A DNA stretch of 64,000 nt from Tribonema minus (lineage: Eukaryota; Sar; Xanthophyceae; Tribonematales; Tribonemataceae), in assembly GCA_017506865.1 (NCBI GenBank), contig JAFCMP010000501.1, positions 434,001-498,000 of the forward strand, in the 5' to 3' direction. Below are positions 25,901 to 36,209 of the stretch, piece by piece; position 1 is the first letter of the stretch, and each line of letters starts with the position of its first letter. The position numbers and the translations under genes are program-made. The notes beneath the pieces are model-generated. The model searched no databases and had not been told where the DNA came from. It was given only the letters and a program-made list of their open reading frames with translations.

Positions 25901-28900
25901 TGAAATGCACAGGGAAATTGTGGACGAGCCGATGATAACGAAGAAGCACATCATTCGTCTATTTGATGATTTTGCACTTCACCTGTGCGGTCGTGTGCGT
26001 CAAGATCCTCAGCTCCGCCGCGTTCGGCGGCAGGCGCCGCGCCCCCTTCCCACTTTCCTTGGCAGCAGCAGCAGCAGATTCGCCGTCGCTCCCCCCCTCC
26101 TCGTCCCTCTCCCGCGGCCCCAGATGGTCCACCAGCTGCTTATTAATGAGCTTCAGGTGGACAATGTCGCCCTTGATGGAGCCCGCCGTGAGGTGCGCGC
26201 GCAGCAGCAGCCGCAGCAGCGCGCGCGCGACGCCGGGATTCTTGGTGCGCGTCGCCGCGCACAGCGCCGTAACCGCTTTGACAAAGGCGTCGAGGGCGCC
26301 CTGAGCGCTGCTGGCGCTCGCGCTGCTGCTGCCGGTACTGGGGGCGGCGGCGTTGGGGTCGCAGTGGGGGAGCAGCGCGCACACGGCGGCGGCGGCGCGC
26401 GCGACGGCCTGGGCGGCGGCGGGCGTCGCGCCGCTGTCGTTGACGACGTCGCCGAGCAGCTTGACGAGCTGCGGGCGCAGAGGCGCGGTTGTTGAGCGCT
26501 GATGAAAGGGAATCACAGTTGTTCGGCACTGATGGAAGAAAATATTCAGTTCTTCGGCACGGATGGAAGAAAAGATTAAAGAATAGATAAGAGAAAATCA
26601 CTGTAGACTTTCTGAAGCAGTTGAGCCTTGCGCCTGTCAGCATTTGCGTGTCCAACTGAACCGGTATCTTGTGCATCAACCATATGTCCATGCCACAGTG
26701 TGGCAGCACAACAACACGGCCACTTCGACATGCATAACTGCCACAACGCCTATTACTAATTGCGCTGCATCGCCGCACAAAGATGAGCATCACCAGGTCA
26801 CGGCCTGCAGCGGCACTGTCCAGCCACTGAATCTCAGTCCAACCGCAGCGACAGGCTGAAGGCCCCACCGCAAGTTGTGTCATGGCAGCCAGGATACATT
26901 GCGCGCAGGGACATTGAACGCAGGCAGTGAGCCCGCAGCAGCGGGAGCAGCAACTCGTGCCCTTGCCCCTCTGGCGCTCTAACTGAGGGTTAGGGTTAGG
27001 GTTAGCCGCTGCGCGCTCGCGTTGAGCGCTGTGCTGCACGCCCCTCTGACACACGAACTCAATCAGATGCGCATACTGTATTGGTGCACGTAGGGAGACG
27101 CAGCATGGCGGCGTGCGTGATAGAATTTCACCTGCAGCGCGTGCGCCTGCAGCGGCGGCGCGTCGTGGTCCTCCTCCCCGTCCGCGGCAGCAGCAGCAGC
27201 AGCAGCGTCGCCGCCGTGCGCCGCCTCTAGCGCCGCCAGCACGCGCTGCGCGCCGTCTTGTGGCGTCGGCGCCGTCGCAGCGCACACGGTGATGCACTCT
27301 TCGAAGCACGTCAGGGCCAGCTCCGCGAGGTTGTCCTGCTTCTTCTTCTTCTGCGCCTTCTTTGCGCCCTTCGGTTTGCCCTTGCCCTTAGCCTGTGGGG
27401 TGGTGGGGGCGTGTCTCAGGGTTAGGGTCAGGGTAAGGCAATGGGGCATTGACGTGCATCGAACACGTCGGCGTTTCAGATAGAGGTCAACTTGCTAGAC
27501 TAGGGAGAACTGCAGGGCCTGCTTCATGTCACAGACTGTCCTATCTTGTCATGAAACATTCACAAGCCTTCTTCAAGGTGCCTCCTTGGGCTTCAAACCC
27601 GCCCTGCCCATGCCCTGCAGACTGACGAGGCAGTCTTGTACGCACCAGCAACGCTGCATGTCGTACTGCACACGCAAAACGTGTACACACAACGCTGTGA
27701 GAAATACTGTCTTGGACACTCCATTTTCTCAAACACTCACCCGACTTGACCGTATCAACTGCCAAATCTGCGACGCGCAAGAAACATGCAGAACGAGCTC
27801 ACACGGCAGCGCTCGCACCTTCTTCTTGGCAGGCCCATCCTCCTCGTCGTCGTCATCACCGATCTCATCCCCATCGCTCCCCCCATCGCCATCCCCCCCC
27901 TCCGCCTCCTCCGCCGCGCGCTGTACCGCCTCCTGCGCCGCCAGCTGCCGCCGCGCCTCCCGCAGCAGCAGCGGCGCGAGTTCCGCGCACACCGCCGCTG
28001 CCGCCGCCCCCGCCCCCGCCGCCGCCTCCGTCTGCGACGCAGGCGCTTTGGTCCCGTAACCGTCGACCTGCCCTGCTGGGGTCCCCGCGTTGCTGCGCAG
28101 CGCCCTGAGGTGCGCGCGCGCCGTCTCCAGGACCAGCCGCTGCAGCGGCGCGTCGGCGCGCGCGCGGCGCACCGCGCTGCTGCCGCCGACTTCAACTTCA
28201 ATTTCCATGTCATCGCCGGCCGAGCCGTTGCTGCTGCCGCCGCTGTTGAGCACCGCGAGCATCGCCGTCACGAAGCGCGGGCCGAGGCACGGCAGCGCGT
28301 GCGGCTGCAGCGTCAGCGCGAAGGGGCTGGTGGCGCTAAAGGCGGGGCCGTGTGGCACGGCGGCGGCAGCGGGCGGCGCGTGTTGCGCCGCTGCCGGTGC
28401 ATTGCCCTCTTCATCTTCCGCATCAACAGCCTGGGGCCAGGGCAGAAAATGTGGCCAGCCATCTTTGAAGTACAGATGCTTGAAAGTCGACTACAAAGTG
28501 CGGCTCCAATGCGAAACTCTCTCTGCATTCTCAACAATGTGTGGGTGATACACGGGCTGCTTATCCGCACCAGCAGGCGGGGGACAGGGGCATTTGGCCA
28601 GCAACATCGTTGAACTTCATGCTGCATGCACTTCGAGTCAGTGGGTGGCTCAAGTTGCAGGCGCTGAAGGTGTGATGCCAGGGTTGACAGCCCACGTGAG
28701 GCGCGCGCGGGGCAACGATGGACAACGACAGACACATGGCTGAAGCTGACGACGAGCATGCTTTCAACAAGGTGCAGATTCAAGTGAGTCGTGCTTAGAA
28801 TCGCATCCACCTTTAACAATGCAGTCACCTTGCTTTGCTTCTTGCCCTTTCCAGTTCCCTTCCCACCGCCCTTGGCGCCCTTGCCTTTCCCGCCCTTGGC

Positions 28901-31900
28901 CTTGTCGCCGCTGCCGCAGAGCTCGCCACGCACTACCTCTATCACAGCGCTCCGCTGCGCGGCCAGCGACAGCACCGTCCGCAGCGCGCCTTCCGCGTCA
29001 CCTGTAGAGATGCAGAATGCCAGTGGTTGAATTGCTCAGGGTGCAGTTGGTAGGTTTTGAACACTAACTAAAACATGTGCAGCACAGGCCGGCAGGTGGG
29101 CGCAGGTGTGTCAAGAACACGTGACGAAGGTAGGCAGGCAGGCACCAGCTGCAACCACCTGGGTTGAGGGCACAGCAAGCAGGCTCTGGAGACTGGAGAT
29201 TGGCAACCCGCGCCTGGGATAAGTGAAAAGGCAGGCACCAGGATTGCTGAGGCATGCGTATGCACTTATTATTGCATGTCTGCGATGATGGCTGTTGACA
29301 GCGCAGGCTAGTCCTTTCAGCAATGCCAAAAAAAACACCTCAGTGCACTCGTTAATTGTGGCACAGTACACGTCGACTCAACCGTGTACCCAGCATCAGA
29401 AACTTCAAGTTCAACATGACAAAGGACACAACTTCGGCGATGCATGGCACATCACTCACTAGCGTCTGCTGTCAGTGCAGCGCCAACACAGGCAAGGCGC
29501 AAGGCACATGAGGCTCTTCTACTTGATGCTTCTGCGGCAGTGCTCCACCAACGCGTACAGATTTCGAACGCTGCAATGAGCACTACTCACACATCGCCAG
29601 CACGCTTGTGCGTTGGCACAGCGTATTCGCCTGAAGGGCCTCGCAGCAAGCTTACAGAAGCGTCAGACTGAGCATTGCTGCCACTCTGGTGTCGCAGCAA
29701 CCTCAAGGTGGTCCTCGCCGCCACCACTGCCCTGCATCCGCCAACCGCCTCTGCTGCTGCTGTCGTAAATATTATGACACTCGGCATGTTTCTCGAAAAC
29801 TGCAACAGGGCTGTACGACCGCGCATGGAGTGTAGCACCACAGAGTGAAGACCTTGACAGTGACCTTGACCACATCTGCAGAAGACAAGGCAAGGACGAC
29901 CGTGCACACTTGATGGCTGCGCAGCAGAACTGCTATGTCACCTGCGCCGTTGCCATTTCTGCAGCAGACAAGGCAAGTACGGCCATGCACGCACTCTGGC
30001 TGCACAGCAGAGTCGCTGAACTCACCAGCGCCGTTGCGCAGCGCGTCCGCCATGAGCGCCTCGCAGCACCCCACCAGCAGGGCCGCCACCGCCAAATTGC
30101 CGCGCCCCGCCCTATCCCCCGCCGCGAAGCTCTTGTGCGCCGCTATGCCGTACTCAGCGGGGTCGAGCGCGGCCAGGTTGCGCGCGAGCGCTGCCATGTC
30201 AGCTGCCACAGTGCTCAGCGCTGCTGCCAGCGGATCGCCGCCGGCGCCGCTGCCGCTGCTGCTGCCGCCGCTGCTGCTGCCGGCGGCGGCGGCGATGGCG
30301 CGCATGGCGCTGAGCGCTGCTATGAGGTGCGGCAGCGGCTCTGCGATGCCGCGCGCGTCGTCGACGGCCTTGCGCAGCAGCAGCGGCGCGTCGGCGGCGG
30401 GCCCCATGAAGCGACGCAAGTGCCCTGAGCGCGGGGGTTCGAGCGGAACGGGCTCAAGTGTTAGGGGTGCGCTGGTGTAGACTCTATGGCATCATCGAGT
30501 GGTGGCTAAGCAGACAACGAGCTTGAGGTGTACGCACGTAACCATGACCTCGGAAGTCCACATGATGCCAGATTCGGTGAAAACTACACATGACGCTCAG
30601 TGACACAAGGCTATACCTGCCAGCATCTCCACGACGGGCAGGCCCAGCACAGAGCAGTTGCCATCCCGCAACGCCGCCACAAGCCCCGTATACAGCCGCG
30701 ACCGTACCACCGCCTGCTGCGCGAGGCACCGCCGCAGCAGCCCCAGCCCCTCCGCAACGGTGAACGCGCATCCTCCGCCTACGCTGCCGCCGCCGGCGCG
30801 CTCCCGCTGCGAAAATGACCACGAGTCCTCGTTGCCGTCTCCGCCGCCGCCGCCGCCGCTGCTGCCGCCGCCGCCGCCGCCCTGCAGTGTCAGCAGCGCC
30901 ACGACGCCCTCCGCAGCGGTGATGCGCGTCTCCTCGACCCCGCTGAAGAGCGCCTTGCGCAGCGCCAGGACTGTAGTGTGGATATTCGGCGGATGCACAA
31001 TGCGCCGGTTCAGTTGGATGCTTGCTGTAGCTCTTGCTGTCTGAGTAGCCATGAATCAGTTCAGCAGCTTCTTGAGGGACATGTGTTCCTTTGTAGACTG
31101 TGTGTGTGTATATGACACTGGTGCGTTGTTCCAAGCGCTGTGGGTGTTGAAGCAGAGCCAGCACATACACTGCAGTCACATGGCCTCGATCAGTGTGCAT
31201 GCAACAGACATGTTCTGTGGGTCCACCTTACCAGCGGAGTCCTGCAGCGGTGGGCGCAGCCGCAGCGGCGCCGCGAGCGCGCGCAGCAGCCCGACGGCGG
31301 CGCGCGGCGGCAGCGCGCCGAGGTAGCCGAGCGTGTCGCGGATGGCGCCGGTGTGGTCGGAGAGCGCGAGGTGCGCGGTCGCGGCGCCGCCGCAAATGTC
31401 CTGCGGCGGCGGCGGCAGAGGCGAGGCAGCGTTGTGAGTTGAAGATGAAGATGAGATGAAGTTGAAGTGGACGTGGCCGGCAGTGCGCAGGGACGCGTGC
31501 GGCAGCGGCAGCGCGCCGGGATGGCTGCGAATGTTGCAGGTGCGAACAAAGGCGCGGGCTGCGGACGCGCAGCATGCCGCTGCGGTGGTGAGTTGGAAAG
31601 ATTAATTAGTCAACTTGGTCGCCAAGTGGCATCGCACAATGTGTGCTGAGAAGGGCGTCACTTGCACCGGCTGCAGATAGTCCAGAAGGACAGGGGACGA
31701 GCCAGCATCGCTCCTGCTGCACACAATCGCCACACGTTGTTGACCGGTTGCAGTGCTTGCATCGTAAAAAGCCAACGGCGGGAGTTTAGGTTTAGGTATA
31801 GCATCGCCTACACTTAGGGTTGCCTTAGGGGTGCCTAAGATTAGGGGTGCCTGAGGTTAAGGTTGCCTGGCATAAGGGTTGCCTACGGCTAGAGCGGCCC

Positions 31901-34900
31901 AGGGTCAGAATTAACCTGCTAGGGTTGCCTGTAAATAGGGTTGCCTAGGGTTAGCGTCGCCTCACCTGCAGCAGCTGCAGGTGGCCGTATAGGTTGGGGG
32001 CTGCGCTGGCGCCGCCCTTGACGCGCGACAGCACCTCCTCCATGATGGGCCGCTGCGCCAGCTCGTGCGCCTCGAACGCGCGCCGCAGCAGCGCTCGGCC
32101 AACGAGTGCTGCGTCGTTTGCTGCTGCCGCCGTGTGCGCCTGCGCGCATGGGAGAGATGTTGGTGTGTGGTTCGATGTGCAAGTCCGCGTGTCAGAGTAG
32201 GTCAGCGCAGCGCTGAGAGGCGGCCGCAACATGCCCAATGCGATCAGATGTGAGCGAGTGCACTACTGTCGCACCAGAGCATCAACATTCCTTTGGACCA
32301 TTGTGGACAAGCGGTGCACTGGCGGCAGCAGTATCATGCCTTGACAGTGCAGATGACGCCTGGCGCAAAGCGATATTGCAAGTAGTTTAGACCAGCGCGT
32401 GGTTCTTCAGACCGGAACCTAGACGCTTTTACATGTAATGAGGACAGCATGAGCCTGAGACATGTACAATCGTCTCGTGACGATGGGGACACTCCATATG
32501 GCCATGCTGACAATATGAGCATCCTTGGCCTTTACGTCAGCCAACTCGCAATCCTCAAAGCAGCAGACTGCATGTGCAGTGCACTTGGGAAAAGTACCAG
32601 CAACCAGAGTAATGTGCCACAGACCCAACCGCAATGCTTCGTCTAGGCCTTCTTGTGCGGCGCCAGATTAGAGCGGAGAACTAACTTCACTGCGGCCTTC
32701 CTCATTTGTAAAAAGTAATAGGCTTTCAAGCACAGAGCTCGAAAATGATCATGTGAGATTCCGTTGTCAGTCGTCATGACACAGTCCAGCAGTTTCCAGA
32801 GGTACATATGCTGCTTTTCAGAGTGTGGTATGTTTGTTATTTCAGTGTCAAACAGAGCTAGCATAAGACACTGCAGCCACATTGCCTCGGTCAGTGTGCG
32901 TGCAACATACATGTTGCGGCTCTACCTTCCTGTCAGCATCAGCGTAGTGCCATTGTTGTAAACCTACTGTGGTCATATATATACAAGTGATCACCAATCT
33001 GTCAGACCTAAGATGTATGCGCTCGGCATTGGAGCCAAGAGCCCTCAACAAGCCACAAGCGCACTGACTGCATCCACCGGGGCCCGGCGGCAGCAACTTG
33101 CGCCAACAACAAACCCAATGCCCTGCTCACTGACATCCCTCAAGGCACTCACAGAAGCGGCGTGCGCCCCCCCCGCCGTCTTCCCCGGCGCCCGCCCCAG
33201 ATCCATCAGCTTCACGCCCAGCTCCTTGAGGCTCGGCAGCAGAAACTCCCAATTACCGCTCCACTCCACCACCCGCAGCAGCGCTCCAAGAATGGCGTCG
33301 CGCGGCGCCGCATCTGCGTCCGCGAGCGCCTCCGCGCCACCGCGCCGCTCCATCGCCGCCGCAGTGCGCTCTGCCGTGTCGAACCAGCCGCACGCAGCGC
33401 GGCGCCGCGCGTACGCGCATGCCTCCGCGATCGCCGCCGCGACGCCGTCGAGCGCCGCCGCGCTGAAGCGCTGCACGCGCACCAGCGTCAGCAGCAGCGC
33501 GAGGCGGAACGGCGACAGCGCGCGCGCGGCGCGCGGCGCCGCCGCCGCGTCGCGGCGCAGCGCGCGCAGCGCCGCCGCCGCGAGCTCGTGGTCCGCGCGC
33601 AGCGCGCCGTCGCAGTGCAGCAGCACCGTGCCCTGCACGCTCAGCAGCTCCGCCGTCGCCGCGGTGGCGCTGCGGATGGCGACGCCGCCTCGCTCCTCGC
33701 GCGCGTCCGCGGCGGCGGCGGCGGCGTTGAAGCCGTCGAACGCACGCACGACGCCCGCGAGCACCGCCTCGCGCGCCGCGCCGTCGCCGCGCGCCGCCAG
33801 CAGCAGCAGCTGCAGCGCGAGCGGCGGCAGCGTGTGGAGGTCCGCGGCGCCGCGCAGGTGGCGCAGCGCGCGCGCCGCCGCCGCGCGCAGCTGCGCTCCG
33901 TCCAGCGGCAGCTCGCCGAGCGCGCGCGTGAGCCCCACGCCGCAGGCCTCGGGCCAGGGCGCGCGCAGCACGCGGTCCACCGCGCGCGCGGCGAACGCGG
34001 CGCCGTCGAGGCCCTCCGCGGCAGCGCTCACGCCATCGGAGCGCAGCAGACGCGCGTCGCCGAGCGCTGCTGCCGCCGCCAGCAGCTTCGGCAGCAGGTC
34101 CAGGGAGGCGATGAAGCCCGCGGGCGACGGCGCGTCGGCACTGGCGGGTGTCGCCTTTGCGAGCTCGCCGGAGGTCTGAGCGCACGTGCCGGGGACCGGA
34201 GCGCAGGCGAGCGTGAGCGAGGGGGGCGTGGTGGCTGCAGGTGAACTGCGCCTCATCGCTGGGGCTTTGAGCAGCGTCGGGTACAGTACGCTTCCGCACC
34301 TCTAGTGCTGCAACGTGCTTTGACAAATCATGATGGTGCCGATCAGAGCAAGCAGCTCGAATTGGGACTGGGTGTGTGACAGGCAGTTACAAAACGAGAG
34401 GCCCATGCAGCACTTCCCGCATCATCGTTGCTTACTGCCAATGTGGTTTCACATGGCTTCATGTGCGGGGGACATTTACGCGTTCAGCACTGCACCAGAG
34501 TCGCCTGTTGGCAAGGTCAAGCATGCTCACGACTTTGGGCAAAAGAAGACCTGACAACAGCCCGTAGTACATGGCATACAGGCATGTGGCACTCTGACTC
34601 TTGTTACATCTGCAAGTTTGCTGTCCTTCAGCGGCTTCACACCAGTGCGGGCGAACCCCAGCTGTCATCCATCACCGTCAAGCATTGTGACCGAAGAAGC
34701 AGTGCTTTGCAACGCGCACATCTGTCATGCCGCTTCGAGACGTACGCTCATGCCCTAACCCCCTCACTCACCAGCGGCTCCAGCAGCTTCTCCACGAGCG
34801 CCGGCGCCGCGCGCGGCTGCAGCGTGTTGATCGCCCCCTGGCACTTCTCCAGCAGCGTCCGCGCGTGCCTGTCCTCCACGAACCCACGCTGCACGAGCCC

Positions 34901-35236
34901 GATCGCCGCGAGGACGCCTGCGGTCGAGCGTTGCGTGCCGCGCGCCCCCGTCTGCGAGTGCGCCAGCACCGCGCCCACGTAGCGCACCGCCTCCGCGGGA
35001 TTGCGCTTTGACAGCGGGTGCAGCAGCGCCGGGCGGAAGAAGTCGGCGGCGTCGCAGTGCTCGTCGAGCTCACGTATGAGCGCTGTCGCGTTGGTCTCCT
35101 TGGTCTGCGTCGGCGGCCCGCTGCTGCCGGCGCTGCAGCTCTGGCTGAGGGTGGTGTTGGTGGCGTTGGCGAGGGGGGTGGGGGGGGGCGCGGACGCAGC
35201 CGCCAGCACGTGTGCGATGAAGTCCTCGTCCACCAT
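22569..35236 (-). CDS. FANCI: Fanconi anaemia group I protein homolog (FANCI)
   Basis: The nuclear partner of FANCD2 in the crosslink-repair ID2 complex. Exon model: 35236-34772, 34175-33153, 32139-31966, 31400-31232, 30970-30617, 30424-30026, 29001-28829, 28430-27819, 27392-27132, 26498-25983, 25382-25011 (5' end least certain), 24773-24474, 23670-23476 and 22922-22569, about 1,790 codons, stop TAG at 22571-22569. Recognised by the order of family blocks: LPPLALQLLLLAARGD, SVQGTVLLHCD, LSPFRLALLLTLVRVQRF and LKELGVKLMDLG in exon 2; LRKALFSG (the ubiquitination lysine context) and LRRCLAQQAVVRSRLYTGL in exon 5; NTARDFKLDHSEIVK in exon 12. The ATG at 35236 has a good context (ACCATGG). The protein is longer than the roughly 1,330-residue animal form because of Ala/Gly-rich insertions. 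It ends in basic nuclear-localisation-like patches (KKRKAKSKAK, NKKRKH) and an acidic Glu-run tail. It is divergent from the DapA-like gene. Confidence 0.9.
23904..24384 (-). repeat. FANCI: Four decayed tandem copies of the 3' part of FANCI exon 12
   Basis: The end of exon 12 (24474-24534, encoding ARNTARDFKLDHSEIVK) recurs downstream in the transcript at about 24319-24381, 24162-24224, 24038-24098 and 23905-23966, spaced roughly 125-157 bp. Copy 2 keeps an upstream acceptor (TTTGTTAG), a 63-nt open segment and a donor (GTGCGT). In copy 3 the donor GT has become TT. Copies 4 and 5 carry substitutions but keep GT-type donors. Parts of the flanking intron are duplicated too. Confidence 0.9.
26488..26580 (-). 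repeat. FANCI: Triplicated 30-31-bp unit containing a FANCI 3' splice site
   Basis: Plus-strand units GTTGTTGAGCGCTGATGAAA (26488-26517), GTTGTTCGGCACTGATGGAA (26518-26548) and GTTCTTCGGCACGGATGGAA (26549-26580). On the transcript the unit next to the exon supplies the acceptor CATCAG|CGCTCAAC of exon 26498-25983, the middle unit has CATCAG|TGCCGAAC and the outer unit has lost the AG (CATCCG). Confidence 0.85.
26985..27006. repeat. Interstitial telomere-type repeat (TTAGGG)n
   Basis: Three TTAGGG units in the FANCI intron between exons 27392-27132 and 26498-25983. A shorter run (TTAGGGTCAGGGT) sits at 27418-27435 in the neighbouring upstream intron. Confidence 0.8.
30954..30956 (-). other. 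FANCI: Candidate FANCI monoubiquitination lysine codon
   Basis: This AAG codon lies in LALRKALFSG near the start of exon 30970-30617. From memory, the animal block LVLRKAMFANQ contains the monoubiquitinated lysine (K523 in human). Downstream in the same exon, as in animals, is an SQ site (codon S at 30810-30812, context SWSFSQRE) where ATR-type phosphorylation clusters occur. Positional identity is by eye. Confidence 0.7.
31785..31960. repeat. Degenerate TTAGGGTTGCC-type array
   Basis: About ten irregular units built from TTAGGG and TTGCC (for example AGGGTTGCCT, TTAGGGGTGCCT) fill the FANCI intron just beyond the donor of exon 32139-31966. It looks like a decayed telomere-related satellite. 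Confidence 0.75.
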
Positions 35237-36086
35237 GGTGCCTGTGGCGTTGTGCAGCACAACATGGCGACAATGATGTAGCTGTGTTAAAGGAGTTGCC
35301 GGCAAGCGGAAGTTGATGATGAGTTGCATTGTGTGGTTGCACCGCAATGTCATACAAGAAAGTGCAAACACAGCCTGTTGCACAAAGTGTATATATGAGT
35401 TTGTGTTGTCAAGATGAGCAGCCTGTGTGTGCATGGCTTCTAGCAGCAAGCAATGGTTTCAAAGTTTGGATGTAACTTCAACTGGATGCTTGCAAAATTG
35501 TTTCTCGATTTGCTTTGGCTCACCGGTCGAGAAGCACATGGCTTTGACGTGTGAACAAATCGGAGTTGATCGTGAGACAACTTCAGCTGCAAAGCGGCTT
35601 TGGTGCCGCGATCGCGACGCATGCCTGTTGACGTTCATCCCAATTAAAACAGATCATAGTGCACACCGCATACTGTGCGCCTCACTCACCCAGCGTCTCC
35701 AAAAACACAAATCCTCAGTACAGTCACCAGCGCAGCCGCCGCTAACCTCGGCGCTTCTCAGCCTAGCGCAGGGACTGTGTGTGTGTTCACGCTTTGTCAC
35801 TTCTCGAGAAGATGTTCTCAGACTAGCCAGCCATCGCGATGCCACATAACTCCTGTGATCCAATCCGGGGACTTTAAGATGAGGACAGCAGACTGATTGC
35901 CACACAAGGGAGAGAGACGCGCGCCTCCGCCTCACTTGTGTTTTCCAGCAGGACGCGCAAATGGCGCCAATTTGGCATTTTTGAATCAGGACCCTGAAGG
36001 CATGCCACAGCTGGACACCGCGGTTAAGCAGAGTAGGACGAACATTCAGGAGGGCGCCGTACGCGCGCCAATTGGCGCTGCAGCTG
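35237..36086. promoter_or_regulatory. Divergent promoter region between FANCI and the DapA-like gene
   Basis: An 850-bp gap separates two divergent start codons (35236 minus, 36087 plus). No coding exon was recognised and no clear TATA box stands out. It should hold both promoters and 5' UTRs, so a shared bidirectional promoter is possible; this is inferred from position only. Confidence 0.5.
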
Positions 36087-36209
36087 ATGCGGCAGCTCAG
36101 CCTGCCCGTGGTCGCTTGGGCACTTGCATCCCGTTGCCAGCCAGCGGTCGCCTTCCACACTCCAAGGAGCCTCGTGCGTAGGCAGGCAGTTCGTGTTCGG
36201 CCTCTCAGC
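36087..36209 (+). other. Bipartite plastid-targeting presequence (ASAFAP-like)
   Basis: The first residues (MRQLSLPVVAWALAS) form a short hydrophobic signal peptide. It is followed by AVA|FHTP with phenylalanine at the predicted +1 position, then an Arg/Ser/Leu-rich stretch (RSLVRRQAVRVRPLS) without acidic residues. This is the layout of heterokont plastid precursors. I chose ATG 36087 because it opens exactly this signal peptide; the frame is open only slightly further upstream. Confidence 0.7.

Noticed and set aside
32994-34326. Long open frames on the strand opposite FANCI exon 2
   Set aside because: They are shadows of the GC-rich Ala-coding exon; the minus-strand frame matches FANCI family blocks in order.
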